Assembly (NCBI RefSeq): GCF_014651955.1
Contig: NZ_BMXW01000001.1
Location: 379,319-443,318 of the forward strand
Direction of reading: 5' to 3'
Source: Shewanella fodinae
Lineage (GTDB): Bacteria > Pseudomonadota > Gammaproteobacteria > Enterobacterales > Shewanellaceae
DNA: 64,000 bases
Below are positions 25,075 through 34,116 of this stretch, in pieces (the stretch's first letter is position 1; each line of letters opens with the position of its first letter). The notes under the pieces were generated by a model. That model was not told the origin of the DNA and made no database searches. It worked only from the letters and a program-made list of their open reading frames with translations. Position numbers and translations under genes: made by a program.

Positions 25075-27165
25075 ATGAAATTTAATATTAATTTGATCAC
25101 TATTGCTTTACTGGCAAACGCTGGTGCAGCAATGGCGGCTGACGGTTATGGTATCGCCGATGCCAATACTGGCAGCATCAATATGAAAAACTGGAAATGC
25201 AGCGCCTGTAAAATTGAAACCGGCGCTAGCGGCCAGGTTGGTGTAGGTGTTGGTTACAACGACAGCGATGATATTCATTCTGCCAATGCTCTCGCAGCAG
25301 AGAATGACGTTGTTGGGAAAGTTGATGCAGATATTCGTTACCGTGGTAAAGATGGCTATCAGGCAGAAATCAAAGCCACTAACCTAGGGATGGAAAACGG
25401 CCGAGCTGAAATCACTTCTGGCAAAATTGGCAAGTACAAAGTCTCTGCCAATTATCGTCAGATTGCGACCTACAGCAGCGAAACTGCACTGACCCCCTAC
25501 TCTGGCATTGGTACTGATTATCTGTCACTGCCAAGCAACTGGGTAACCGCTGGTGCGAGTGACAGCATGACCGCATTACCATCCAGCTTGTCACCCTTTG
25601 AACTGTCACTGAAACGCAAACGTTACGGACTCGGTTTTGAGTATCAGGCCGATCAGCTGTGGAGCACTTTTGTGCATTATCAGCGTGAAGACAAATCGGG
25701 GGTAAAAACTACCTCCGGCACTATCTTCAATCAATCAGCCATGCTCCCCGAGCCGGTAGATTACAGTACCGACACCGTTGAAGCTGGTATCAAGCTCAAA
25801 GGCGATCACTGGTTTACCGCCCTAACCTACAACGGCTCGTTTTTCCGTAACGATGATCAGAGCTTGGGCTTTGACAGCGCCTACACCCCAACCTTTGGCG
25901 GTGCAACGGCAGGTTATAAGTCGCTTGATCCCGATAATAATGCCCATACTGTGTCGCTAAGTGGTCAGTATAGCGCCGATGGCAGTGTTGTGAGTGGACG
26001 GCTGATGATGGGCCGCATGACTCAGGATCAGGATTTTGTTACTTCTGGTTATAACTACGCATTACCTGAGACAAATCTGGATGCTGAAGTGGACATCACA
26101 GGTATGGATATCCGTGCGGTAAAACGTATCAGCAATGATCTGCGGATTTCCGGTAGTTACAACTATTATGACCGTGACAATCAGACTGATGTTTATGAAT
26201 GGACACAGATTAGCGTTAATAACGTCACCGGTAACGCCGTTTACAATACACCTTATGACTCTACTGTTCAGAAAGGCAAATTGGCCGCTGATTACCGGAT
26301 TATTTCTGGGGTAAAACTGACCGGTGGTTATGATTATCGCCGTGACGAACGCAATTACAGCGATCGTGAAGTCACCGATGAGAACAGCGTGTGGGCGCGC
26401 TTGGCTGTTAGTGCCTTGGAACACTGGAATATGTCGCTCAAAGGCAGCTATGGCAAGCGTGATGGCTCCGATTATGAAGCCTCACAATGGACATCCTCTG
26501 AAACCAATCCATTACTGCGTAAGTATTATCTGGCAAATCGTGACCGTAAAATGGTGGAAGCGCGGGTAACACATTCACCCTTGGATAACCTGACTATCGA
26601 TTTTGGTGGTCGTTATGCATTGGATGATTACAGTGACACCGTTATCGGGCTGACAGAATCCCGTGAAGTCAGTTATGACGCCAGCGTGAACTATCAGATA
26701 CTGGAAGACCTTAATCTGAATCTGTTCTACAACCATCAGACCATCAAGAATGAACAAGCGGGTGCCGCCAACTTCAGCACTGTTGCGACCTGGTTTGCTA
26801 ATACTGAAGACAAGGTGGATGTTGTGGGTGCAGGAGTCTATTACGACAATCTGTTAGAGAAAAAACTGCGCCTGGGATTGGATTACACTTACTCAAAATC
26901 TGATTCAACAACCAAAGTACGTCAGGGTGTGACCGGGGATTATGGCGACTACTTTGCTAAAGAGCAGGATGTCAATGCCTACGCCCAGTATCAAGCCACT
27001 GAGAAAGTTGCACTGCGCCTTGATTACAAGATGGTGAAGTATGAAGACAACGATGCCGCTAACGATCTGGCCGTTGATGGGATCTGGAATCTGATAAGCT
27101 TTGGCGATCTCAGCCACGACTACACCGCGCATTTAGTCATGTTGAGCGTAAACTACAAGCTTTAG
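25075..27165 (+). CDS. mtrB: Outer-membrane beta-barrel MtrB
   Basis: 696 residues, one less than my recollection of S. oneidensis MtrB. A signal peptide ends at A-A-M-A-A-D. The mature N-terminal region has C42-S-A-C45, the conserved CxxC of MtrB proteins that can support metal reduction. The rest is a 26-strand-type barrel of the MtrB/PioB family with many conserved stretches (N-Y-R-Q-I-A-T-Y, A-L-D-D-Y-x-D-T-V-I-G-L-T-E-S) and the C-terminus L-S-V-N-Y-K-L. It holds MtrA and docks MtrC. It is the last gene of the operon, followed by a strong terminator. Confidence 0.97.
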   Translation: MKFNINLITIALLANAGAAMAADGYGIADANTGSINMKNWKCSACKIETGASGQVGVGVGYNDSDDIHSANALAAENDVVGKVDADIRYRGKDGYQAEIKATNLGMENGRAEITSGKIGKYKVSANYRQIATYSSETALTPYSGIGTDYLSLPSNWVTAGASDSMTALPSSLSPFELSLKRKRYGLGFEYQADQLWSTFVHYQREDKSGVKTTSGTIFNQSAMLPEPVDYSTDTVEAGIKLKGDHWFTALTYNGSFFRNDDQSLGFDSAYTPTFGGATAGYKSLDPDNNAHTVSLSGQYSADGSVVSGRLMMGRMTQDQDFVTSGYNYALPETNLDAEVDITGMDIRAVKRISNDLRISGSYNYYDRDNQTDVYEWTQISVNNVTGNAVYNTPYDSTVQKGKLAADYRIISGVKLTGGYDYRRDERNYSDREVTDENSVWARLAVSALEHWNMSLKGSYGKRDGSDYEASQWTSSETNPLLRKYYLANRDRKMVEARVTHSPLDNLTIDFGGRYALDDYSDTVIGLTESREVSYDASVNYQILEDLNLNLFYNHQTIKNEQAGAANFSTVATWFANTEDKVDVVGAGVYYDNLLEKKLRLGLDYTYSKSDSTTKVRQGVTGDYGDYFAKEQDVNAYAQYQATEKVALRLDYKMVKYEDNDAANDLAVDGIWNLISFGDLSHDYTAHLVMLSVNYKL

Positions 27166-27188
27166 TCCCAAGCAACCACAATGATTGA

Positions 27189-27214
27189 AGCCCGCTTAAT
27201 GCGGGCTTTTTCTA
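27189..27214 (+). terminator. Terminator of mtrCAB
   Basis: AGCCCGC (27189-27195) and GCGGGCT (27201-27207) with a TTAAT loop, followed by T5-C-T, 24 bases after the mtrB stop. Confidence 0.92.
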
Positions 27215-27503
27215 TGGTGGCATCTCACCTATCCCTTTCACTTGTCAGTTCACAGTAACAGCAGATTTCACTTGCTTCGCCACCGCAACCAAAGTAAATT
27301 ACATTTTATTAACATTATATCTACTATCTGTTCCAACGACAGATACCGATGCCACTTTACCTTGTGATACTCAGGCGGAGGGACCCGCCCAATTTTTTTA
27401 GTTAATTAGTGGTATTCGTGTTCGACACTTTCAAACAGCCCTTGCAACTCGCGTCCGTTTACGACATGGTATGGCGGATCATTTATAACAAACACCTTAC
27501 GGT
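27215..27503 (+). other. Intergenic region after mtrB
   Basis: About 290 bases, with an AT-rich stretch near 27295-27330 that could hold the promoter of the downstream membrane-protein gene. No gene or clear regulatory motif was found. Confidence 0.4.
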
Positions 27504-28103
27504 ATGAATTTCAGCTCTTCTTTATGTGGACGCTTGGCAATAGGAGCCTCACTGGCAACCATAACACTGCCAGTTTTTGCAGACTCCACCAATGGCGTTT
27601 TAGCCAGTGTCTTTGTCATCTTGGGGCTTGGCGGATTCACACTTGTGAATTTGGCTTTGCAGTTGCTGTTTTACTTCAATGGTCAATACAGCAGCCGACG
27701 TTTTGTTACCACTCATACCACGCTGTCATTGCTAATGCCGATACTGGCCGCGGTGATGGTCCTAGAAGATAACAGCTCAACGGCCTACCTCACGCTGAAT
27801 TTGGGGTTAATTATTATTGCGGCCTCATTGGCCTTATTGCCATTACAGTTGCAGAATTCGGCTCGTCGTAGTGGTAATCATGCGGGCTGGGTGTTACTGA
27901 GCGCCAGTGTCTTTTTGTTATTGCTGTCTTTGCTCGCCTGGCCGCTAGTTATTTTGACGTTGTTAATCGGTTGGTTTTCACTTAATCAACAGCCAAAACC
28001 ATCAATATTGTTTCATGTTATGCGTTGGATATTGTTGCTACTAAGTGTAGGTTGGTGCCTCTACAACCTCTATCATTTGTGGCAATTGCTGCTAGGAAGC
28101 TAA
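27504..28103 (+). CDS. Hypothetical multi-pass inner-membrane protein
   Basis: 199 residues, strongly hydrophobic, with about six predicted membrane segments: a possible signal-like first segment ending near A-D-S, then helices around 35-55, 68-85, 95-112, 124-150 and 170-195. I do not recognise the family. No catalytic or binding motif is visible. It lies 7 bases before the uracil-DNA-glycosylase-like gene on the same strand, so the two are probably co-transcribed. Confidence 0.65.
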   Translation: MNFSSSLCGRLAIGASLATITLPVFADSTNGVLASVFVILGLGGFTLVNLALQLLFYFNGQYSSRRFVTTHTTLSLLMPILAAVMVLEDNSSTAYLTLNLGLIIIAASLALLPLQLQNSARRSGNHAGWVLLSASVFLLLLSLLAWPLVILTLLIGWFSLNQQPKPSILFHVMRWILLLLSVGWCLYNLYHLWQLLLGS

Positions 28104-28110
28104 ATCCACA

Positions 28111-28722
28111 ATGGTTATAGCCGCATCGGCGATTTTACTGCAACAGATTAATGATTGTCGTTTATGCCAGTCACATCTGCCACTGCCCCCGAAACCCATT
28201 TTGCAGGCTGCGGCTCCCGCTAGAATTCTCATCGCAGGCCAGGCCCCCGGGCGGATTACCCATGAGCGGGGACGGCCGTTCGACGACGTCAGCGGTGATA
28301 GATTACGACAGTGGTTAGGTGTCACGCGTGAGCAGTTTTACAATCCCGACTTGTTCGCACTGGTGCCGATGGGTTTCTGCTATCCTGGTACCCAAGAAAA
28401 AAATGGTCGACGGCAAGGTGATTTACCACCACGACCTGAGTGCGCCGCGGCGTGGCGGCAGCCACTACTCGCGTCATTGCCCAATATTCAACTGACATTA
28501 CTGCTGGGGAAGTATGCCATGGCCTGGCACTTGGCCGGCAATCCGCTAGCAAAAGCTAACTTGTCACAGGCGGTTGCTGCTTGGCAATCGTTGTGGCCAC
28601 AGATGCTGGTACTGCCCCATCCCAGCCCCAGAAATCGTTTGTGGCTGAAACAGCATCCACTGTTTGAGCAAACCCTGTTACCTTTATTGCAGCAGCGGGT
28701 AGCTGCGCTGATAAACGGATAG
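28111..28722 (+). CDS. Uracil-DNA glycosylase family protein
   Basis: 203 residues with the UDG superfamily fold: motif G-Q-A-P-G-R near 43-48 followed by the phenylalanine-containing G-R-P-F, and the C-terminal motif H-P-S-P-R-N. Four cysteines, C16-x-x-C19, C90 and C111, have the arrangement of the iron-sulfur UDGs (families 4 and 5), so a 4Fe-4S cluster is possible. It is expected to remove uracil or a related damaged base, though the motif 1 residues do not settle the substrate. It ends four bases before cdaR. Confidence 0.75.
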   Translation: MVIAASAILLQQINDCRLCQSHLPLPPKPILQAAAPARILIAGQAPGRITHERGRPFDDVSGDRLRQWLGVTREQFYNPDLFALVPMGFCYPGTQEKNGRRQGDLPPRPECAAAWRQPLLASLPNIQLTLLLGKYAMAWHLAGNPLAKANLSQAVAAWQSLWPQMLVLPHPSPRNRLWLKQHPLFEQTLLPLLQQRVAALING

Positions 28723-28726
28723 CCCC

Positions 28727-29872
28727 ATGTATTTCCTTGATGCTGCAACCGCGCAACAGATTGTCGATCGCACCATGCGGATCATTGATCACAACATCAA
28801 TGTGATGAACAGTCAGGGAGTGATCCTCGGCTCTGGTGACAGCAGCCGTATCAATACCGTTCACGAAGGCGCATTACTGGCCATCAGCCAGAATCGCACA
28901 GTGGTTATCGATGATGGCGGTGTACACAGTCTTCATGGCGTCAAACCCGGTATCAATCTGCCCTTGCATTATCACGGACAAATCATTGGCGTAGTGGGGA
29001 TTACCGGCGCACCAGCGCAACTAATGCAATTCGGGGAACTGCTGAAAATGACCGCGGAGATGATGGTGGAACAAGCCAACTCCCTGGAAGTGGAGCAGTG
29101 GCGTAAACGCCAGCGCGAAGAGTTTATTTTGCAGCTGATCCGTCATGAGGGCAGCTACCCCGAGGAGATGCAAACCTGGGCCAAACAGCTGCAGATTGAT
29201 TTAACTGTGCCACGGGTAGCTGCGGTTATTGAGCTGCAAGCACATGAACTGCAGCACACTAGTCTGCGCGATATTCAATTACTGCTGGAATATCCACAAC
29301 GCAACAATCTGGTGGCGCTGACGGCATTGGATCAGTTAGTCATTCTTAAACCTGCATTTCTCGATGGTTGCAGTTGGGACCCGTCACTGGAAGACATTCG
29401 TATTGAGAAGTTACTGGCTCGGCTCCCAGCGGACACCAAGGGCAGACTAAAAATTGCCTTGGGGCATTATTTTCCCGGCGCTGGCGGTATTGTCAGATCC
29501 TATCGCACCGCCTGTGAAACCTTGGCACTCGGCAAACGGCGGGCACCGGAGCAAACTAAATATCTTTATCAAGATCATGCGTTGCCAGTGCTGCTCTCTG
29601 GACTGGGCGATGACTGGCGGGGTCAAGAGCTAGCGGCTCCATTCCGCTTGCTGCAAAAACGCGATCGGCGCGGTGTTTTGACCAAGACACTGCAAGTCTA
29701 TCTGCAGCATTTTGGTGACCAGCAGCGTTGTGCCGATGCACTGTATATTCATCGCAATACTTTGCGTTACCGCCTCGAAAAAATCACCCAGATTACCGGT
29801 ATTGATCTCAACTCACTGGATGGGCTATTACAGCTCTATCTTGGCGAAGTACTGGAACGCCTACAATCCTAG
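28727..29872 (+). CDS. cdaR: CdaR/SdaR-type sugar-diacid regulator
   Basis: 381 residues. The N-terminal diacid-recognition domain is clear (Y-F-L-D-A-A-T-A-Q-Q-I-V-D-R-T near the start and N-V-M-N-S-Q-G-V-I-L-G-S-G-D), with a central GGDEF-like linker and a C-terminal PucR-type helix-turn-helix (D-A-L-Y-I-H-R-N-T-L-R-Y-R-L-E-K-I). CdaR activates glucarate, galactarate and glycerate genes in response to diacids or glycerate. It lies directly upstream of a GntP permease and a glycerate kinase, which are its likely targets. Confidence 0.9.
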   Translation: MYFLDAATAQQIVDRTMRIIDHNINVMNSQGVILGSGDSSRINTVHEGALLAISQNRTVVIDDGGVHSLHGVKPGINLPLHYHGQIIGVVGITGAPAQLMQFGELLKMTAEMMVEQANSLEVEQWRKRQREEFILQLIRHEGSYPEEMQTWAKQLQIDLTVPRVAAVIELQAHELQHTSLRDIQLLLEYPQRNNLVALTALDQLVILKPAFLDGCSWDPSLEDIRIEKLLARLPADTKGRLKIALGHYFPGAGGIVRSYRTACETLALGKRRAPEQTKYLYQDHALPVLLSGLGDDWRGQELAAPFRLLQKRDRRGVLTKTLQVYLQHFGDQQRCADALYIHRNTLRYRLEKITQITGIDLNSLDGLLQLYLGEVLERLQS

Positions 29873-30044
29873 TATTTTGTGCAAATGACCAAAAAAATGT
29901 CGTTTGTGACAATAATTTCCGTGATCATTTCCAAAGCCTTGTCAGCCCCAAGTCCCGCATAATGGCGGAGTCCTTGTGCCTGTTGGCCGCCAGGATATAA
30001 ACGCCTAAAGATAAACCCGAATAACAAAAAATTAAGGGACCATC

Positions 30045-31403
30045 ATGAACCTGGTATTGATATTACTGGGAGTGATCATCTTCATTGTGATCGCTACATC
30101 CAAACTTAAGCTTCATCCGTTTCTAACGCTGTTGCTGGCAACGTTTATCGCTGCACTGTGCTTCGGTCTGCCACTCAAGGATATTGCCAAAACCATAGGT
30201 ACAGGTTTCGGCGGTATTCTAGGGTATATCGGTCTGGTGATTGTATTGGGGACAATCATCGGCACTATTCTGGAAAAAAGCGGTGCCGCCATCACTATGG
30301 CCGACTCGGTGATCAAATTGCTGGGTAACCGCTTCCCGACCCTCACTATGTCCATCATTGGTTACATGGTGTCAATCCCGGTATTCTGTGACTCCGGGTT
30401 CGTTATTTTGAACAGTCTTAAACAATCGATGGCGAGTCGCATGAAGGTGTCCAGTGTCGCCATGAGCGTGGCACTGGCAACCGGTTTGTATGCAACCCAC
30501 ACCTTTGTGCCACCAACACCTGGGCCTATCGCAGCAGCGGGAAACCTAGGACTGGAAGACAGTTTGGGATTGGTTATCGGTGTTGGCCTAGTAGTCGCCG
30601 TTGTCGCTGCACTTGCGGGATTGCTATGGGCTAACCGGTTTATGAAAGATGAACCAGAGGGCGAAGGTGCCGAAGAACTGGTGCATCAGGCAGAAGAGTT
30701 TGAGAAAGTAAAAGCTGCTTACGGCAAACTGCCCAGCGCGCTGGCTTCCTTTGCCCCTATTTTTGTGCCGATTCTGTTGATTTGTATCGGTTCAATTGCC
30801 GCCTTTCCATCCAAGCCTTTTGGTACTGGTAATGTATTTGCGCTGCTGCACTTTTTGGGACAACCGTTGAATGCTTTGATGATAGGTCTGCTGTTGTCGC
30901 TGTTGCTGCTCAAACCAGAAAACCGTATGAAAGAGTTCTCACAACGGATTTCTGAAGGTCTTACCAGTGCAGCCCCCATTCTGTTGATCACCGGTGCTGG
31001 CGGCGCCTTTGGTGCTGTTATCAAAGCCACGCCAATTGGTGATTATCTGGGTACTACCCTGTCGGCATTGGGGATTGGCATCTTTATGCCATTTATTGTG
31101 GCGGCGGCACTGAAATCCGCGCAGGGTTCTTCCACTGTGGCGCTGGTGACTACCTCTGCGATGGTTGCGCCAATGCTAGAATCCATTGGCTTAGGTTCGC
31201 AAATGGGCCATGTGCTGACTGTGATGGCCATTGGTGCTGGGGCCATGACAGTGTCTCATGCTAATGACAGTTTCTTCTGGGTGGTTACTCAGTTCAGTCG
31301 CATGAGCGTGTCACAAGCCTACAAGGCTCAGACCATGGCCACCTTAGTACAGGGCATTGTAACCATTATTTTTGTCTGGTTGCTCAGCTTAGTACTGCTG
31401 TAA
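30045..31403 (+). CDS. GntP-family permease, probable glycerate transporter
   Basis: 452 residues with about 12-14 membrane segments and typical GntP motifs (I-P-V-F-C-D-S-G-F-V-I-L, H-T-F-V-P-P-T-P-G-P and S-H-A-N-D-S-F-F-W-V). GntP proteins are H+ symporters for gluconate and related acids. A position between cdaR and a glycerate kinase points to D-glycerate as substrate. The start is preceded by AAGGGA. The 170-base gap after cdaR probably holds a CdaR-controlled promoter. Confidence 0.9.
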   Translation: MNLVLILLGVIIFIVIATSKLKLHPFLTLLLATFIAALCFGLPLKDIAKTIGTGFGGILGYIGLVIVLGTIIGTILEKSGAAITMADSVIKLLGNRFPTLTMSIIGYMVSIPVFCDSGFVILNSLKQSMASRMKVSSVAMSVALATGLYATHTFVPPTPGPIAAAGNLGLEDSLGLVIGVGLVVAVVAALAGLLWANRFMKDEPEGEGAEELVHQAEEFEKVKAAYGKLPSALASFAPIFVPILLICIGSIAAFPSKPFGTGNVFALLHFLGQPLNALMIGLLLSLLLLKPENRMKEFSQRISEGLTSAAPILLITGAGGAFGAVIKATPIGDYLGTTLSALGIGIFMPFIVAAALKSAQGSSTVALVTTSAMVAPMLESIGLGSQMGHVLTVMAIGAGAMTVSHANDSFFWVVTQFSRMSVSQAYKAQTMATLVQGIVTIIFVWLLSLVLL

Positions 31404-31460
31404 ATATTCCGATTTGCTGCCGTCCATCAGGGCGGCAGTCTGCTGTAACAGGAACACTCA

Positions 31461-32618
31461 ATGAAAATAGTCATCGCTCCGGATTCCTTTAAAGAAAGTC
31501 TGAGTGCTATGGAAGTCGCCGCCGAGATTGAAACGGCGTTTAAACTGCACTTACCCCATGCCGAATATCTAAAAGTGCCGGTTGCCGATGGCGGTGAAGG
31601 CACGGTGCAGTCTATGGTGGATGCCACCAATGGCAGCATCATTGAATTGTCAGTCACCGGCCCACTAGGCAACAAAGTCAGTGCCCACTACGGTATTCTG
31701 GGGCAGATTGCGGGAACACCGCTGACTGCCGTGATCGAAATGGCTGCGGCTTCGGGTTTGCATCACGTGAAAGCTGCCGACCGTAACCCACTGATCACCA
31801 CCACCTATGGTACTGGTGAGCTGATCAACGATGCCCTTGCCCGCGGCATTCGTCATATCATTTTGGGGCTGGGAGGCAGTGCTACCAATGATGGTGGTGC
31901 CGGCATGGCTCAGGCGCTGGGTGTCCGCTTGCTAGATAAAGCAGGCAACGACTTAGCCGTTGGCGGTGGTGCACTGGCGCAGCTTGCCAGCATTGACTTG
32001 TCACAGCTGCAACCTTTGCTGGCCGAGTGTACTGTTGAAGTCGCCTGTGACGTTGATAATCCGCTGTGTGGTGAACGCGGCGCCTCCGCAGTATTTGGTC
32101 CACAAAAAGGCGCGACGCCAGCCATGGTAAACACTTTGGATCAAGCGTTGAGCCATTATGCCGATGTTCTGGCTCGCAGCGGTTTTGCCGATCTGCGGCA
32201 ACAACCTGGCGCAGGAGCCGCGGGAGGTATGGGACTGGGGGTGATGGCGTTTCTTGGTGGCAAGTTGCGCCCAGGCATCGATATCGTCATGGAAGCCGTC
32301 AAACTGGATGAGAAGCTGGCGGGCGCCAATTTGGTGATCACCGGTGAAGGACGCATTGACGGCCAGACAATTTTCGGCAAAACCCCCATGGGTGTGTTGC
32401 GGCTGGCACAAGCTAGGCAACTGCCGGTGATAGGCATAGCGGGTTGTCTAGGCGACGGCGCAGAAAAAGTGCTAGAGAAAGGCATGGCAGCCATTTTCGA
32501 TATCATCCCGGCCGCCACAGATCTGGAACATGCATTACGCAATGCCCGCCCCAACCTGCATAGGGCCGCCAGTAATATTGCTGCTATGTGGGTGCTTGGC
32601 CTACAAGACAAAAACTAA
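31461..32618 (+). CDS. Glycerate kinase
   Basis: 385 residues of the GarK/GlxK family. The N-terminus K-I-V-I-A-P-D-S-F-K-E-S-L-S-A, G-L-G-G-S-A-T-N-D-G-G-A-G, the G-A-A-G-G-M-G-L-G loop and T-G-E-G-R-I-D-G-Q-T are family hallmarks. It phosphorylates D-glycerate (to 2-phosphoglycerate in GarK/GlxK), feeding glycolysis. It is the end of the cdaR-gntP-glycerate kinase unit, with AGGA before the start and a terminator about 110 bases after the stop. Confidence 0.95.
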   Translation: MKIVIAPDSFKESLSAMEVAAEIETAFKLHLPHAEYLKVPVADGGEGTVQSMVDATNGSIIELSVTGPLGNKVSAHYGILGQIAGTPLTAVIEMAAASGLHHVKAADRNPLITTTYGTGELINDALARGIRHIILGLGGSATNDGGAGMAQALGVRLLDKAGNDLAVGGGALAQLASIDLSQLQPLLAECTVEVACDVDNPLCGERGASAVFGPQKGATPAMVNTLDQALSHYADVLARSGFADLRQQPGAGAAGGMGLGVMAFLGGKLRPGIDIVMEAVKLDEKLAGANLVITGEGRIDGQTIFGKTPMGVLRLAQARQLPVIGIAGCLGDGAEKVLEKGMAAIFDIIPAATDLEHALRNARPNLHRAASNIAAMWVLGLQDKN

Positions 32619-32725
32619 GATTACCTTTTCGATATACACCAGTTGGGCAGAGATGGTTCATCATCGTTAGGTTTGCCATTCAAGTTCACGCACATAGCGG
32701 CAATTAAGATTAAGCCACGTCAAAC

Positions 32726-32760
32726 GTCTAAAAAGCCTGTTTTTCAGGCTTTTTACTTTT
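32726..32760. terminator. Bidirectional terminator between glycerate kinase and MFS genes
   Basis: AAAAAGCCTG (32730-32739) and CAGGCTTTTT (32745-32754) with a T5 loop form a 10-bp stem between two convergent genes; T-runs are available in both directions. Confidence 0.88.
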
Positions 32761-32772
32761 TAAACAATATTG

Positions 32773-33960
32773 TTAGCCTGCGGCGCTTTGCTCTGCTGTA
32801 ACAACTGCTGGCCCTTGTCGCCGGCCATACCTGAACCACAATACCATTACCAACCCCACCGCTGCGGTAGCCGCACCGGCCAGTGGCACGGCGCTCAAGC
32901 CAAAGCCAGCACTTATCATCAGCGCACCCAATACCGCGCCTAATGCGTTACCCAAGTTAAATGCACCTATATTCATCGCGGATGCCAGGCTGGGCGCTTC
33001 TGCTGCCTCCTGCACTACCATAGCCTGCAGTGGTGGCACCAACGCAAAACTGGCAATACCCCACAGAAAAATCAGCGGCACAACCATTAATGGCACGGCA
33101 ACAGTGATAGCCAACACAACCAACAGCAGCATAACCGCCACTAACGACACGATAAGCGTTAAATCCATTGAACGATCCGCAAAGCGACCGCCAAGAAGAT
33201 TGCCCACTGCCAAGCCAATACCGTACAGCACCAACATTGCCGTCATAAAAAAGGTAGAAGCTTGAGTCTCCTGCTGCAAAATAGGCACGATATAAGTAAA
33301 CACGGTGAACATCGCACTGGAGCTAACTACGGTTAGCAACAGGGCAACCAGCACCGACTTTTTACCCAGCACCCGCAGCTCATTACGCACATTGGCTTTT
33401 TGTTTATTGGCCATAGGCGGTAACGACAGTCGCAGCGCCAACATGGTCATCAGGCCAATAACAGCCATACCATAAAAAGCCGGGCGCCAACCAATCACTT
33501 CACCAATATAAGAGGCCAACGGCACGCCACCGATGGTCGCTATTGTCAAACCAGAAAACATCGCGGCTACAGCCCCGGCGCGTTTTTCTGGCGGCACCAC
33601 ATTCATCGCAACGATCGCCCCGACACCAAAAAAAGCGCCGTGGTTAAACGATGTAATAATTCGCCCCAACAGCAGCACATTATAATTGTCGGCCATTGCC
33701 GAAATCAGGTTACCAGCGGTAAATATCGCCATCGACAACAGCAGTAGATTACGCCGTGCCATATTGGCAAATGCCAGCGTCATTAAAGGGGCTCCCAGCA
33801 ATACACCAAAAGCATAAGCGCTGATCAGCATACCGGCGGTTGGAATAGATACGCCAAGGTCAGTAGCAATCACCGGCAGCATACCCATAGGGGAAAACTC
33901 GGTAACGCCGATGCCAAAGGCCCCTAGCGCTAGCGCGAATAAAGGAAAATTGATTTTCAT
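32773..33960 (-). CDS. MFS transporter, DHA1/YdhP-like efflux pump
   Basis: 395 residues with 12 predicted membrane segments. The start (F-A-L-A-L-G-A-F-G-I-G-V-T-E-F) and the G-R-I-I-T-S-F-N-H-G-A-F-F-G-V-G motif belong to the AraJ/YdhP group of drug:H+ antiporter family 1 proteins. The substrate is unknown; members export sugars, arabinose polymers or drugs. The gene is divergent from a LysR gene across about 155 bases, which is probably its regulator. The pair appears inserted between the glycerate kinase and panP genes. Confidence 0.88.
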   Translation of the reverse strand: MKINFPLFALALGAFGIGVTEFSPMGMLPVIATDLGVSIPTAGMLISAYAFGVLLGAPLMTLAFANMARRNLLLLSMAIFTAGNLISAMADNYNVLLLGRIITSFNHGAFFGVGAIVAMNVVPPEKRAGAVAAMFSGLTIATIGGVPLASYIGEVIGWRPAFYGMAVIGLMTMLALRLSLPPMANKQKANVRNELRVLGKKSVLVALLLTVVSSSAMFTVFTYIVPILQQETQASTFFMTAMLVLYGIGLAVGNLLGGRFADRSMDLTLIVSLVAVMLLLVVLAITVAVPLMVVPLIFLWGIASFALVPPLQAMVVQEAAEAPSLASAMNIGAFNLGNALGAVLGALMISAGFGLSAVPLAGAATAAVGLVMVLWFRYGRRQGPAVVTAEQSAAG

Positions 33961-34116
33961 ACTGTGTCTCGTGAATTAAATCTCGCTAATTTGTGATGCA
34001 GCAGAATATACTCATGTTAAAAACCGAGAAAAAGCAGCGTCAGAGACATTCAGCTTTGTGCCTGAATCACAAATAAGCAGTACACAAATAGGCTAATCAC
34101 TATCAGCGGGTTTCTT

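Noticed and set aside
29880..29930. CRP site before the GntP permease gene
   Set aside because: Two TGTGA/CGTGA-like halves are present but their spacing and orientation do not form a TGTGA-N6-TCACA palindrome.
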